From Streptomyces sp. Tu 3180 (GTDB taxonomy: Bacteria; Actinomycetota; Actinomycetes; Streptomycetales; Streptomycetaceae), in the NCBI RefSeq assembly GCF_009852415.1, contig NZ_WOXS01000002.1, positions 806,001 through 870,000 on the forward strand: a DNA stretch of 64,000 bases, given 5' to 3'. Within the stretch, counting starts at the first letter, position 1. Every line of letters begins with the position of its first letter. The notes beneath the pieces are model-generated. The model saw nothing but the letters and a program-made list of their open reading frames with translations, was not told the DNA's origin and made no database searches. Below are positions 43,097 through 51,520 of this stretch, piece by piece. The translations under genes were made by a program, and so were the position numbers.

Positions 43097-43888
43097 CTAA
43101 GCGTGCGCCTCGCCGGCGCCCGCCGCCCAGGGCACCGGTGCCGAACCGGCGCTCCAGGCGAGCAGGCCGCGGCGGTCCACGCACACGATCCCGCACTGCT
43201 CGGCGTACTCCGCGGCCGGCGCGGTGAACTCACCGGTGGTGACGACGAGGGCGACGTCCGCCTCGTGGACGGTGAAGCAGGTGCCGCCGAAGCGCTGCAG
43301 GTCCTGCGAGCCGACCTTGTTGTCGCCGCCGTAGCGCTTGCACTGGACGACGAGGCGGCGGCCCTCGGGGGACACGGCCACCACGTCGGCGCCCAGGTCG
43401 CCGGCTCCGCCGACGACCCGCACGTCCGAGCAGCCGTCCCGCACGCACAGGGCCGCTATCGCCTCCTCGAACTCCTCGGGGCTCAGGGCGTCGTAGTCGG
43501 GGACGCCGGGCGCCCCGGCCGCGCGGAGGGCCTCCTCCGCGTACCGCTCGGCGGGGGCCGGGGCGGCGAGCGGGGCCGGTGCGGGCGTGTCCAGGGCGTC
43601 GAGCGCCGTCGCCGTGGCCTGTTCCAGGGCCTCGCCGGTCCGGCGGGCGATCCTCGCCGCGGACGGCCGCCGCCGTCTGCGTCCACGGGCCAGGACGAGC
43701 GCGGCGGCCACGCACAGCAGGACGACGCCCCACACCGGACGCCGCTGCACGGCTTCGGCCAGCGCGCGCGCCGCGAAGCCCCCGGCGATCAGGGCCGTGG
43801 CGAGCAGGGCGAAGAACACGGCTGTCGCGCGCAGGTCGAAGCGGCGCCCGCGGTGCAGCGGACGCGTACGGCGCTCGGGCATGGTCAC
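43097..43888 (-). CDS. Membrane-anchored Mrr-type restriction endonuclease-like protein (263 aa)
   Basis: Two hydrophobic helices near the N-terminus (AVFFALLATALIAGGFAARAL and VWGVVLLCVAAALVLA), then a charged linker and a C-terminal Mrr_cat domain: DYDALSPEEFEEAIAALC, GDLGADVVAVSPEGRRLVVQCKRYGG (the D...QxK nuclease core), VGSQDLQRFGGTCFTVHEADVALVVTT. Such proteins cut foreign or modified DNA; the membrane-tethered form is frequent in actinobacteria. GTG 43888 after GAGAGGAA; ATG two codons on is an alternative. The stop codon is the CTA of the transposon target duplication, so the protein survived the insertion intact. Confidence 0.85.
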   Translation of the reverse strand: MTMPERRTRPLHRGRRFDLRATAVFFALLATALIAGGFAARALAEAVQRRPVWGVVLLCVAAALVLARGRRRRRPSAARIARRTGEALEQATATALDALDTPAPAPLAAPAPAERYAEEALRAAGAPGVPDYDALSPEEFEEAIAALCVRDGCSDVRVVGGAGDLGADVVAVSPEGRRLVVQCKRYGGDNKVGSQDLQRFGGTCFTVHEADVALVVTTGEFTAPAAEYAEQCGIVCVDRRGLLAWSAGSAPVPWAAGAGEAHA

Positions 43889-44002
43889 CGTGGTGGTTCC
43901 TCTCTGGTGCGGCCGGTACGGAGTGCGTCCCGGGGCCGCGGGCCCCGAAGATCACTCACGCCGTCTGCCCGGGATCGGCCCGTTCACCGGCTGCCGCACA
44001 CG

Positions 44003-44036
44003 GGGCGGGGTCCCCGCTGCCGCGGGGACCCCGCCC
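44003..44036. terminator. Strong hairpin terminator downstream of csbD
   Basis: A perfect 15-bp stem (44003-44017 with 44022-44036) around TGCC. A second short hairpin, CGGGGCC-GCG-GGCCCCG, lies at 43931-43947. Together they separate the CsbD gene from the nuclease gene's promoter. Confidence 0.7.
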
Positions 44037-44078
44037 GGACGGAACGTCACCGGGTGTACGCCCGGTGCGCCTGGGACG

Positions 44079-44252
44079 TCAGTGCCGGAAGACGTCCTTC
44101 GTCTTCTCCTTCGCCTGGCGCGCGTCGCCCTTGGACTGCTCGGCCCGGCCCTCGGCCTCGAGCCGCTCGTTCCCGACCGCGCGGCCGGCCGCCTCCTTGG
44201 CCTTGCCCTTGGCCTGTTCCGCCTTCGCCTTGGCCTTCTGGTCTCCAGCCAT
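44079..44252 (-). CDS. CsbD-family stress protein (57 aa)
   Basis: MAGDQKAKAKAEQAKGKAKE, then AAGRAVGNERLEAEGRAEQSKGDARQAKEKTKDVF: the CsbD pattern of Lys/Ala-rich helix with a central GN(E)RLEAEG. A GAGGAGTGAGCAAGG site precedes ATG 44252. CsbD proteins are general-stress (sigma-B-type) products, often very abundant; function unknown. The gene is too short to be picked out by length alone. Confidence 0.9.
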   Translation of the reverse strand: MAGDQKAKAKAEQAKGKAKEAAGRAVGNERLEAEGRAEQSKGDARQAKEKTKDVFRH

Positions 44253-44406
44253 CCTTGCTCACTCCTCGGAAACGTCCGTGTTCATCCCCGTCACCGGTCG
44301 AGTCGCCGACGAAGCGGTCCTCAAACCTCCGGCGCGGGGGGTACGGCCGGGAGCGGCGTGCCAGGATGGGCGGTGGTGCGGACCACGACGGGCAGGGAGG
44401 CGGACG

Positions 44407-45099
44407 GTGGACTGGCGGGGTTTCGCTCAGCAGATGGCCTCCATGGCCCGTGACCTCCTGGCCGAGCACACCCTCGACGCGACCCTGGAACAGATCACGA
44501 AGTCGGCCGTGGAACTCGTCGAGGGCTGCGACGCCTCCGGGATCCTCGTCCTCAAGGGGAACCGGGTGAGCTCGCTGGCCCCCACCGAGCAACGCGTGAT
44601 CGACAGCGACCGCCTCCAGGAACGCCTGCGGGAGGGGCCCTGCTTCGAGGCGGCCCAGCCCGACAACGACGAGCGGGTCTTCCGCATCCCCGACCTCACC
44701 CGGCCCGCCGAACGCTGGCCGAACTACGTGCCCCGCGCCCGGGACCTGGGGATGGGCAGCATGATGAGCTTCCTGCTGTACACGCGCGAGGAGGAGCTGG
44801 GGGCCCTCGACATGTACTCGCGCGCTCCCGGGGCGTTCACCGAGGACAGCGAGACGGCGGGCTGGCTGCTGGCCTCCCACGCGGCGGTCGCCTTCTCCAG
44901 CGCCCTCAACGACGCCCAGTTGCAGGAGGCCATCGCCACCCGGCACATGATCGGCGAGGCGATGGGCATCCTGATGGGCCGCCACCACATCAGCGAGGAG
45001 AAGGCCTTCGAGTTCCTGCGCACCCAGTCCCAGCGCACGAACACCAAGCTGCGCGAGGTGGCCCGCCGCATCTGCGAGACCGGCACCCCGGAGCGGTGA
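44407..45099 (+). CDS. GAF-ANTAR transcription antitermination regulator (230 aa)
   Basis: GTG 44407 follows GGGAGG. N-terminal GAF domain (residues about 20-165: DATLEQITKSAVELVEGCDA, LREGPCFEAAQPDNDERVFRIPDL, MSFLLYTREEELGALDMYSR). C-terminal ANTAR RNA-binding domain: LQEAIATRHMIGEAMGILMGRHHISEEKAFEFLRTQSQRTNTKLREVAR. ANTAR proteins bind paired hexanucleotide RNA stem-loops and prevent termination. The GAF ligand is unknown; a Cys in EGPCFEAA could be a redox or light-linked residue. No operon partners. Confidence 0.92.
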   Translation: MDWRGFAQQMASMARDLLAEHTLDATLEQITKSAVELVEGCDASGILVLKGNRVSSLAPTEQRVIDSDRLQERLREGPCFEAAQPDNDERVFRIPDLTRPAERWPNYVPRARDLGMGSMMSFLLYTREEELGALDMYSRAPGAFTEDSETAGWLLASHAAVAFSSALNDAQLQEAIATRHMIGEAMGILMGRHHISEEKAFEFLRTQSQRTNTKLREVARRICETGTPER

Positions 45100-45172
45100 G
45101 CGCCCGCGCGCGCGGCGCCCGGGCGGGTGCTGCGCGCGGCGCGGGCGTCCCCGGCGCTCCCGCGAGGTGTGC

Positions 45173-45754
45173 TCAGCGCCCGCCGGTCCAGGTGTGGGCG
45201 ACGTCGATCACGACGCGGTCCTGGAGTTCGAGGACCCGGAAGGGCAGCCGCGCGCGCACTCCGAGACCGACCTGGGTCTCGCCCTCGAAGCTGCCGGCGA
45301 ACCGCGCGTCCCTGAAGGTGCGGTACCCGGTGAGGTCCACGCCCGGCAGGGGGCGTCCGGCCCGCGCGGGATAGGCGGGCTCTCCGGTTTCGGGGACGTA
45401 GGCGGGGGCGGCCACCCGCACCTCGAGCACGGCGCCGCCGACGACGGGGACGGGCCGGCCCGATCCGTCCTGGTACAGGCGGTCGACGTAGCGGACGGAG
45501 TAGCCGAGGCCGCCGCGTCCGGCGCCGGGCAGATCCACGACCATCCGGTCGTAGCAGGCGGCGCGGCCGGTCCTGATGTCGCGCACCGGCGTGGTCGTGG
45601 CGTCGTCGTCGGTCTTGGCCAGGCTGCCCCAGCCGGTGGGACACGCCGTGGCGCGGACGGTCGCGGCCCGGGTGGCGGCGGCCGGGACCGCCGCCGTGCC
45701 CAGCACGGCGCCGACGAGCACGACGGTCGTGCAGATCGTTCTGGTTCGAAGCAT
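45173..45754 (-). CDS. Secreted AMIN-like domain protein (193 aa)
   Basis: Signal peptide MLRTRTICTTVVLVGAVLGTAAVPAAA with likely cleavage after AAA. The mature part begins TRAATVRATACPTGWGSLAK and contains YDRMVVDLPGAGRGGLGYSVRYVDRLYQDGSGRPVPV, then FAGSFEGETQVGLGVRARLPFRVLELQDRVVIDVAH, the AMIN-like pattern. AMIN domains bind cell-wall or outer-surface polysaccharide. Two Cys (CPTG and CYDR) may pair. Start at 45754 by signal peptide. Converges with the GAF-ANTAR gene. Confidence 0.8.
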   Translation of the reverse strand: MLRTRTICTTVVLVGAVLGTAAVPAAATRAATVRATACPTGWGSLAKTDDDATTTPVRDIRTGRAACYDRMVVDLPGAGRGGLGYSVRYVDRLYQDGSGRPVPVVGGAVLEVRVAAPAYVPETGEPAYPARAGRPLPGVDLTGYRTFRDARFAGSFEGETQVGLGVRARLPFRVLELQDRVVIDVAHTWTGGR

Positions 45755-45996
45755 TTCGGCCCCCTGGGCTCGCATCGCTCTGTTATGAGGTGAGACGACC
45801 GCATTCACCCGAAGGTTGCACTGTTCCTCCGCCCGGAGGCCGTACTTTTCCCGGCGGGTCGCCGCCCGGCGGGGACGTTCCGCCGGACGGCCGGATCGCG
45901 CGGGGCGGGCGCATCCGCCGCGCCGGAGCGCCCCGCATGGCACATCCTGGTGGGGAGCGAACGGTGTCCCGTGCGTCCGTACCGGGAGGACGCGAG

Positions 45997-48570
45997 ATGG
46001 ATGAGTCAGCCGCCGCAGGGCGCGGGGGGCGGGGGGCGGGCGTGCTCGGTCGGAACGCGCGAGGGGAGCGGACCGGGAGCGCGGCGCGGATCGAGGACGC
46101 GCTCGCGGAGCCCGTGGTGGCGGCGGTGGAGGGCATCGAGGGGTACGGCGGACTGGTGTACCTGCGCTCGCGCGACCGGCGCTCGCTGGTGCTCTGCGTG
46201 GTGACCGGCGTCCCGCGGTCGCTGCTGAGGCCCTGGTGGCGGGTGCCGGTGGGCGGCACGCTGCCCATGGCCGAGGCGTACCGCCGGGGCGAGGGCCTGT
46301 GGCTGCCGGACGAGCGGGCGACGATGCTGCGCTTCCCCCAGTTCACCGCCGCGCTGCCGTACTCGTTCGCCTCGGCCCACCACCCCGTGCGGGTCGGCGG
46401 TGAGCCCGTGGGCGTCCTGGTGGTGCTGCGTTCGGCCGCCCGGGAGCCGGTGGGCGAGCAGACGGTGCGGGCCGCGCTGGGCGACGCCGGGCGGGACATG
46501 GAGGAGCGCCTGGCCGAGTTCGCCCGCCGGATGCCCGGCCGGACGGACCCGGACGCCGTGGCGTACGGGATCGAGTACGAGGACCAGCCGGTCAGCGTGC
46601 GGCTGCCCACACCGCCGGTCCGGGCCGTCCAGGTCGGGATGGTCGAGTGGGACCTGGACAGCGACCGGTGGGCCGGGGACGACGACGCGCTGAGCCTGCT
46701 GGGCGTCACCCGGGAGGACTTCGGCGGCACCATGGCGGAGGTCGAGTCCCGGGTGAGTCCGGACGACCTGTACGAGCTGCGGGCGACCCGGCGGGAGGCG
46801 GCGGCCACCGGGCAGGTCAGGGCCCGGCACTTCAGGGTGCTGGACGAGGCGGGCGGGGGCGGGCGGATCCGCTACCGGCCGGTCGAACTGTGGGGACACG
46901 TCGTGCCGGCGCAGAGCACCGCCCGGCTGCTGGTGGGTGCCCTCGTGGACGTGGCCGGCGGGGTCACCGCGGCCGAGGCCTCCGAGCGGCTGCCCGACGG
47001 GCTGTTCTCCCTGGACCAGGACGGCCGGGTCGTCTACGCCAACCGCCGTTGCCAGGAACTGCTGGGCTGCGAGCTGGAACACCTGCTCGGCCACCATCCG
47101 TGGGAGGTGCTCACCTGGCTCCGCGATCCGGCCTACGAGGACCACTACCGGGCGGCGATGCTGTCGCAGGAGCCGGTGTCGTACCTGGTGCACGACCCGG
47201 ACGGCGTCTGGCTGGGGTTCGTGCTCTACCCCGGTGTGCACGGGCTGACCGGCCGCGTCTTCCGCACCGGCGCGCCCGCCGGCACCCGGCCCGGGTCGCC
47301 GGCCCGGTGGCCGGCGCCGGCCACCGGGGCCGCCGCGGCGGAGCCGGTCGCCACGGCCCGCGCGGGGGCCCTCTACCACGTCGTGCAGATGGCCAGCGTG
47401 CTCACCGAGGCGGTCACCGTCAGGGACGTGTGCCGGGCCGTCTCCGAGCAGCTGCTGCCCGCGTTCGGCGCCCATGAGATCGCCCTGTACACGGTGCGGG
47501 ACAACCGGATGCACCTGCTGTGGGAGTCCGGCTACCCGGAAGGGTTCCTCGAGGCGTTCGAGGGGATCCCCCTCGACAGGCAGCTGCCCGGGGTGCACGC
47601 CCTGACCACCCGGCTCCCGCTCTTCTTCGAGTCGCCCGAGGAGCTGGTCGACGCCTACCCCGAGATCGTCCTGGACCGGATGTGCGCCTGGTCGTTCCTG
47701 CCGCTGATCGCCTCCGGACATCCGGTCGGCTCCTGCATCCTCGGCTGGGACGCGCCGCACCGGTTCACCCCCGAGGAGCGCAGCGCGCTGACCGCGCTGA
47801 GCGGACTGGCCGCCCAGGCGATGGAACGGGCCCGGCTGTACGACGCGGAGTCCGCCGTCGCGCGCGGACTGCAGGAGGGGCTGCTGCCGCACCGGCTGCC
47901 CGCCATCGAGGGGCTGCTCAGCACCGGCCGCTACCTGCCCGGCACCCAGGGCATGGCCATCGGCGGCGACTGGTACGACGTGATCAGGACGGAGCGCGGG
48001 GTGGCCCTGGTGATCGGTGACGTCGAGGGGCACAGCGTCGGCGCCGCGGCCGTCATGGGGCAGCTGCGCAGCGCGGTGCACGCCTTCGCCGCCAGCGGCC
48101 GGCCGCCGCAGGAGGTCATCACCCACACCAACCGGCTGCTGGCGGAGCTGGAGGCGGAGGTCTTCGCCACCTGCTGCTACATCGAGCTGGACCCGCGCAC
48201 CGGCCGCGCCCTGGCGGTCCGGGCGGGTCACCCCCCGCCGCTGCTGCGCCGTCCGGACGGCCGTACCGAGGCCCTGGAGCTGGCCGGCGGCGTGATGCTC
48301 GGGGTGCATCCCGAGGCGGCCTACCCCGTCACGGCGCTCACCCTGCCGCCCGGCAGCGTCCTCGTGCTGTACACCGACGGGCTCGTCGAGTTGCCCGGCA
48401 GCGACATCGACACGGGCATCCGGGCGGTCCGCCGTCGTCTGGCCCGCAGCCGCACCGGCTCGGTGGAGCAGCTCGCCGACCGGCTGGTCAGGACCGCCCG
48501 CCGGACCGAGGACCGGCCGGACGACGTGGCGCTGCTGCTCACCGCGTACCGCTGGGAGGGCGGGCGCTGA
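45997..48570 (+). CDS. Multi-sensor SpoIIE-type PP2C phosphatase (857 aa)
   Basis: ATG 45997 after GGGAGGA. Order: an N-terminal GAF-like domain (residues about 30-170), a degenerate PAS (GMVEWDLDSDRWAGDDDALSLLG), a second PAS (LPDGLFSLDQDGRVVYANRRCQELLG), a GAF domain (ALYHVVQMASVLTEAVTVRD... FTPEERSALTALSGLAAQAMERARLY) and the catalytic PPM domain at the C-terminus (MAIGGDWYDVIRTERGVALVIGDVEGHS; AVRAGHPPPLL; VLVLYTDGLVE; RPDDVALLL). The metal-binding Asp residues are conserved. It should dephosphorylate STAS antagonists in response to signals sensed by the PAS/GAF modules. It stands tail-to-tail with a paralogue. Confidence 0.92.
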   Translation: MDESAAAGRGGRGAGVLGRNARGERTGSAARIEDALAEPVVAAVEGIEGYGGLVYLRSRDRRSLVLCVVTGVPRSLLRPWWRVPVGGTLPMAEAYRRGEGLWLPDERATMLRFPQFTAALPYSFASAHHPVRVGGEPVGVLVVLRSAAREPVGEQTVRAALGDAGRDMEERLAEFARRMPGRTDPDAVAYGIEYEDQPVSVRLPTPPVRAVQVGMVEWDLDSDRWAGDDDALSLLGVTREDFGGTMAEVESRVSPDDLYELRATRREAAATGQVRARHFRVLDEAGGGGRIRYRPVELWGHVVPAQSTARLLVGALVDVAGGVTAAEASERLPDGLFSLDQDGRVVYANRRCQELLGCELEHLLGHHPWEVLTWLRDPAYEDHYRAAMLSQEPVSYLVHDPDGVWLGFVLYPGVHGLTGRVFRTGAPAGTRPGSPARWPAPATGAAAAEPVATARAGALYHVVQMASVLTEAVTVRDVCRAVSEQLLPAFGAHEIALYTVRDNRMHLLWESGYPEGFLEAFEGIPLDRQLPGVHALTTRLPLFFESPEELVDAYPEIVLDRMCAWSFLPLIASGHPVGSCILGWDAPHRFTPEERSALTALSGLAAQAMERARLYDAESAVARGLQEGLLPHRLPAIEGLLSTGRYLPGTQGMAIGGDWYDVIRTERGVALVIGDVEGHSVGAAAVMGQLRSAVHAFAASGRPPQEVITHTNRLLAELEAEVFATCCYIELDPRTGRALAVRAGHPPPLLRRPDGRTEALELAGGVMLGVHPEAAYPVTALTLPPGSVLVLYTDGLVELPGSDIDTGIRAVRRRLARSRTGSVEQLADRLVRTARRTEDRPDDVALLLTAYRWEGGR

Positions 48571-48610
48571 CCGCGGTCACGGGGGCGGGCGGCTCCGCCG
48601 GGTGCTCCGT

Positions 48611-50800
48611 TCACGGGCGTGCCTCCGGCCGTGGCCCGCGTCCGGCCCGGTCGGCCGTGACCGGCGGTCGTCTCGCGGCGGGTGTGCCCGCGGCGCGCAG
48701 CAGGAGGACGGTGATGTCGTCGGCGTGCTGGACGCCGCTGCTCGCGGGGGGCAGGAGGTGGTCGGCGAGGCGGTGCGGATCGGGGTCGTCGCCGGCGGCC
48801 AGGAGCTCGGCGAGGCGCCGGGTGGTCCGGGTGGCGTCGATGCCGGGGATCTCCACCAGCCCGTCGGTGTACAGGGCGAGGACGGCGCCCGGGGGCAGCG
48901 CGACGGTGGTGACCGGGTAACGGGCGTGCAGGTCGATGCCGAGGAGCGGCCCCGGCTCGACGGTCAGCACCTCGGCCCGGCCGGGTGCGCGCCGCAGCAG
49001 CGGCGGCACGTGTCCCGCGCTGGCGAGGGTCACCCGGTGGCGCGCCAGGTCGATGCGGGCGAAGAGGCAGGACGCCAGCAGTTCGGAGTCCAGGTCCGCC
49101 AGCAGCCGGTTGGTGCGGGCCAGCACCTCGTCAGGTGCCGCGCCCGCGGTCGCGTGCGCGTGGACGGCGGTGCGGATCTGGCCGGTGAGCGCGGCCGCGG
49201 TGACGCCGTGCCCCTCCACGTCCCCGATGACGGCGGCCGCGGTCGTGTCGTCGAGGCGCAGGACGTCGTAGAAGTCGCCGCCGACGTCGAGGCCGTGTCC
49301 GGCGGTCAGGGAGCGCGCGGCGACGTCCAGACCGGGCAGGACGGGCAGGGCGCGGGGCATCAGGGCCCGCTGCAGTTCGCGGACGAGGCGGTGCTGGGTG
49401 TCGTAGAGGCGGGCGCGGTCCAGGGCCTGGGCGATCAGACCGGCCAGGGAGGTCAGGACGGCGCGCTCGTCGGCGGTGAAGGGGTGCGGCCGGTCGTACG
49501 ACAGGACGCAGCAGCCCACCGGCCGGCCCGAGATGACCAGGGGCAGGAAGGCCCAGGCCTCCTTGTCGCTCATCAGGGGCGCCTTCGGGTAGCGGGCGGC
49601 GATCTCGGCCCGGTCGGTGAAGAAGGCGGGGGTGCCACTGGCGAGGACGTCACCCGCGGGGGTGAGGCGCGTGTCCAGGGACAGGGCGTCGAGCCGTTCC
49701 ACGACGTCGGCGTCGTAGCCGTGATGGCCGGTGATCTTCAGGCGGCCGGCGTCGGCGGCGGACAGCACCAGGCCCTGGGCACCGAAGGCGGGCAGGATCT
49801 GGTGCGCGATCAGCTCGACGACGTCCCGCACGGTCACCGTCTCGGTGAGCGCGGCGGCCAGGTGGACCAGCTGGTACAGACGTCCCGTGGGGGCGGGCGA
49901 CGGACGCCGCGCGGCGACGGGCGGCGGGTCGTCCGCGACGTGCTCCGCGCGCGGGGTGACGCGGACGCTGATGCCGCTGGTGTCGGGGTAGAACTCGAAG
50001 ACCAGCCAGTGGTCCGGCGGACGGCGGGCGGTGAAGGCCACCGGCGAACGGCTGACCACCGCCGTGCGGTAGTGGTCCTCGTAGACGGGGTCGCCCAGCC
50101 AGGCGAGGGCCTCCCAGGGGCGGGTGCCGAGGAGTCGCTCCGCCCCACGGCCGAGCAGCCGGGCGGCGGTGGTGCTGAGGTAGGTGATCCGGCCCTCCAG
50201 GTCCAGGGACACGGCCCCCTCGGGCAGGCGCTCGAGGTAGTCGGAGGCGGCCAGGTCCGTCTGCGCGGGGCGGGTCACGGCGTTCGGCGGGACGAGCCGC
50301 GGCCGGTCGGACAGGGGCGGTGGCTGGTCGGAGTCGTCCAGGAGGCGCGCGAGGTTCCGGACGCCGGTGGTGACGGCGTGCCGTTCGTGGGCGGTCGGCC
50401 GTCTCGGGCGGTCGGCGGGCCACATCAGGACGAGGCCGCCCCAGCGGCGGCGTGCCCCGGTCAGCGGGATCGCGGCCAGCGCGAAGGGGTAGGGCAGGAC
50501 GGCGGCGGTCCGCGGATACCGCCGGGCCATCTCGTCCTGGCCGCCGATCCAGACCTGCCGGTCCTCGCGAACGGCGTCGGCGACGGGCACCGGGGCGGTC
50601 GGCGGCAGACGCTGCCACGGGGCGAAGAACTCCGCCGGCAGGCCGCACAGCCACACCAGGCGCAGCACGCCGGTCGCCCCCTCGGACAGGTAGAGCGCCC
50701 CGACCGAGGCACCGGTGCCCCGCACGGTGTCGGCCAGGGACGCCCCCAGGGCGTCGTCCAGCGACGCGGCGCTCAGGAGCGGCTCGTCGGTCCCGGCCAT
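48611..50800 (-). CDS. Multi-sensor SpoIIE-type PP2C phosphatase, paralogue (729 aa)
   Basis: ATG 50800 follows GGAGG; the in-frame ATG at 50872 lacks a site. N-terminal GAF-like domain, PAS (LPEGAVSLDLEGRITYLSTTAARLLG), a GAF domain (RLYQLVHLAAALTETVTVRD... LTSLAGLIAQALDRARLYD) and a SpoIIE PPM domain (LDVGGDFYDVLRLDDTTAAAVIGDVEGHG; LASAGHVPPLL; VLALYTDGLVE; HADDITVLLL). It shares its order with the preceding gene but lacks the first PAS. Only 40 bp separate the two stop codons. Alternative signal inputs to one or more partner-switching circuits are likely. Confidence 0.92.
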   Translation of the reverse strand: MAGTDEPLLSAASLDDALGASLADTVRGTGASVGALYLSEGATGVLRLVWLCGLPAEFFAPWQRLPPTAPVPVADAVREDRQVWIGGQDEMARRYPRTAAVLPYPFALAAIPLTGARRRWGGLVLMWPADRPRRPTAHERHAVTTGVRNLARLLDDSDQPPPLSDRPRLVPPNAVTRPAQTDLAASDYLERLPEGAVSLDLEGRITYLSTTAARLLGRGAERLLGTRPWEALAWLGDPVYEDHYRTAVVSRSPVAFTARRPPDHWLVFEFYPDTSGISVRVTPRAEHVADDPPPVAARRPSPAPTGRLYQLVHLAAALTETVTVRDVVELIAHQILPAFGAQGLVLSAADAGRLKITGHHGYDADVVERLDALSLDTRLTPAGDVLASGTPAFFTDRAEIAARYPKAPLMSDKEAWAFLPLVISGRPVGCCVLSYDRPHPFTADERAVLTSLAGLIAQALDRARLYDTQHRLVRELQRALMPRALPVLPGLDVAARSLTAGHGLDVGGDFYDVLRLDDTTAAAVIGDVEGHGVTAAALTGQIRTAVHAHATAGAAPDEVLARTNRLLADLDSELLASCLFARIDLARHRVTLASAGHVPPLLRRAPGRAEVLTVEPGPLLGIDLHARYPVTTVALPPGAVLALYTDGLVEIPGIDATRTTRRLAELLAAGDDPDPHRLADHLLPPASSGVQHADDITVLLLRAAGTPAARRPPVTADRAGRGPRPEARP

Positions 50801-51105
50801 GGCGTCCTCCGGTCCGGTGACGGGAGGGCTGCCCGCCCGCCAGAGGGACTGCGTACGCGCCTGCTGTTCCACCAGAGGCGTACGCCGCTCTTACCCAGGA
50901 CACCGGGACTGACGCACCACGCGGGCGCACGGTCTTCACGGTTTTCACACGCCGGGGTGATCGCGGTGGTCCCCGTCACGCGGCAGCGCGCGACGGACCC
51001 GCGGTGCCGCCGCGCACGGCGCGGGGCCCGCGCGGGAACGCCCCCTCCCGGCTCCGCCCACGACGGCGGGGCGGCCGGGGCCGCGCCGGCGCCGCCGGGG
51101 CGGCC

Positions 51106-51303
51106 TCAGAGGCAGTAGCGCACCAGCCACTCGTCCGGGTCGTAGGCGTGCCGGGCGGGGTCCGGCGCGGCGGCCGGGCGCTCCTCGACCGTGTCCTCCA
51201 CCCGGACCGGTTCCGGCAGGCGTCCGAAACGGGCGTGGCGTGCGGCCGCCGCGTCCTCGTCCGTGTCACCGTTCCCGTGCACGCGTCCCGTCCCCCGGTC
51301 CAT
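51106..51303 (-). CDS. Small hypothetical protein (65 aa)
   Basis: MDRGTGRVHGNGDTDEDAAA then ARHARFGRLPEPVRVEDTVEERPAAAPDPARHAYDPDEWLVRYCL. The end HAYDPDEWLVRYCL has the look of a conserved tail; similar short acidic proteins occur in Streptomyces. The Cys is two residues from the end. No promoter or function can be assigned. Confidence 0.6.
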   Translation of the reverse strand: MDRGTGRVHGNGDTDEDAAAARHARFGRLPEPVRVEDTVEERPAAAPDPARHAYDPDEWLVRYCL

Positions 51304-51520
51304 GACGGCTCCCCTCCCGGCCGGCGCTCCGTTCGGACCACACCGCGGCCTTCGCCCAGTGTCACACGGCGGTGCCCGAAAGCGCGGCTCCCGTCGCCGC
51401 CGCCCCGGCCCGGTGCGGCCGCCCCACCCGTTCACCGGCCCGGGATGCCCGCATGATCCCTCGTGTCTGTGATGGAGGGAGTGCCGGGAACCGCTCGGCC
51501 GGGCGGAGGGGATCGCACCC

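Noticed and set aside
34696..43100. Inversion between the two IS copies as explanation of the TTAG/CTAA flanks
   Set aside because: Inversion of the middle segment would give the same flanks before and after, so it can neither be shown nor excluded; the outer CTAA pair is better explained by composite transposition.
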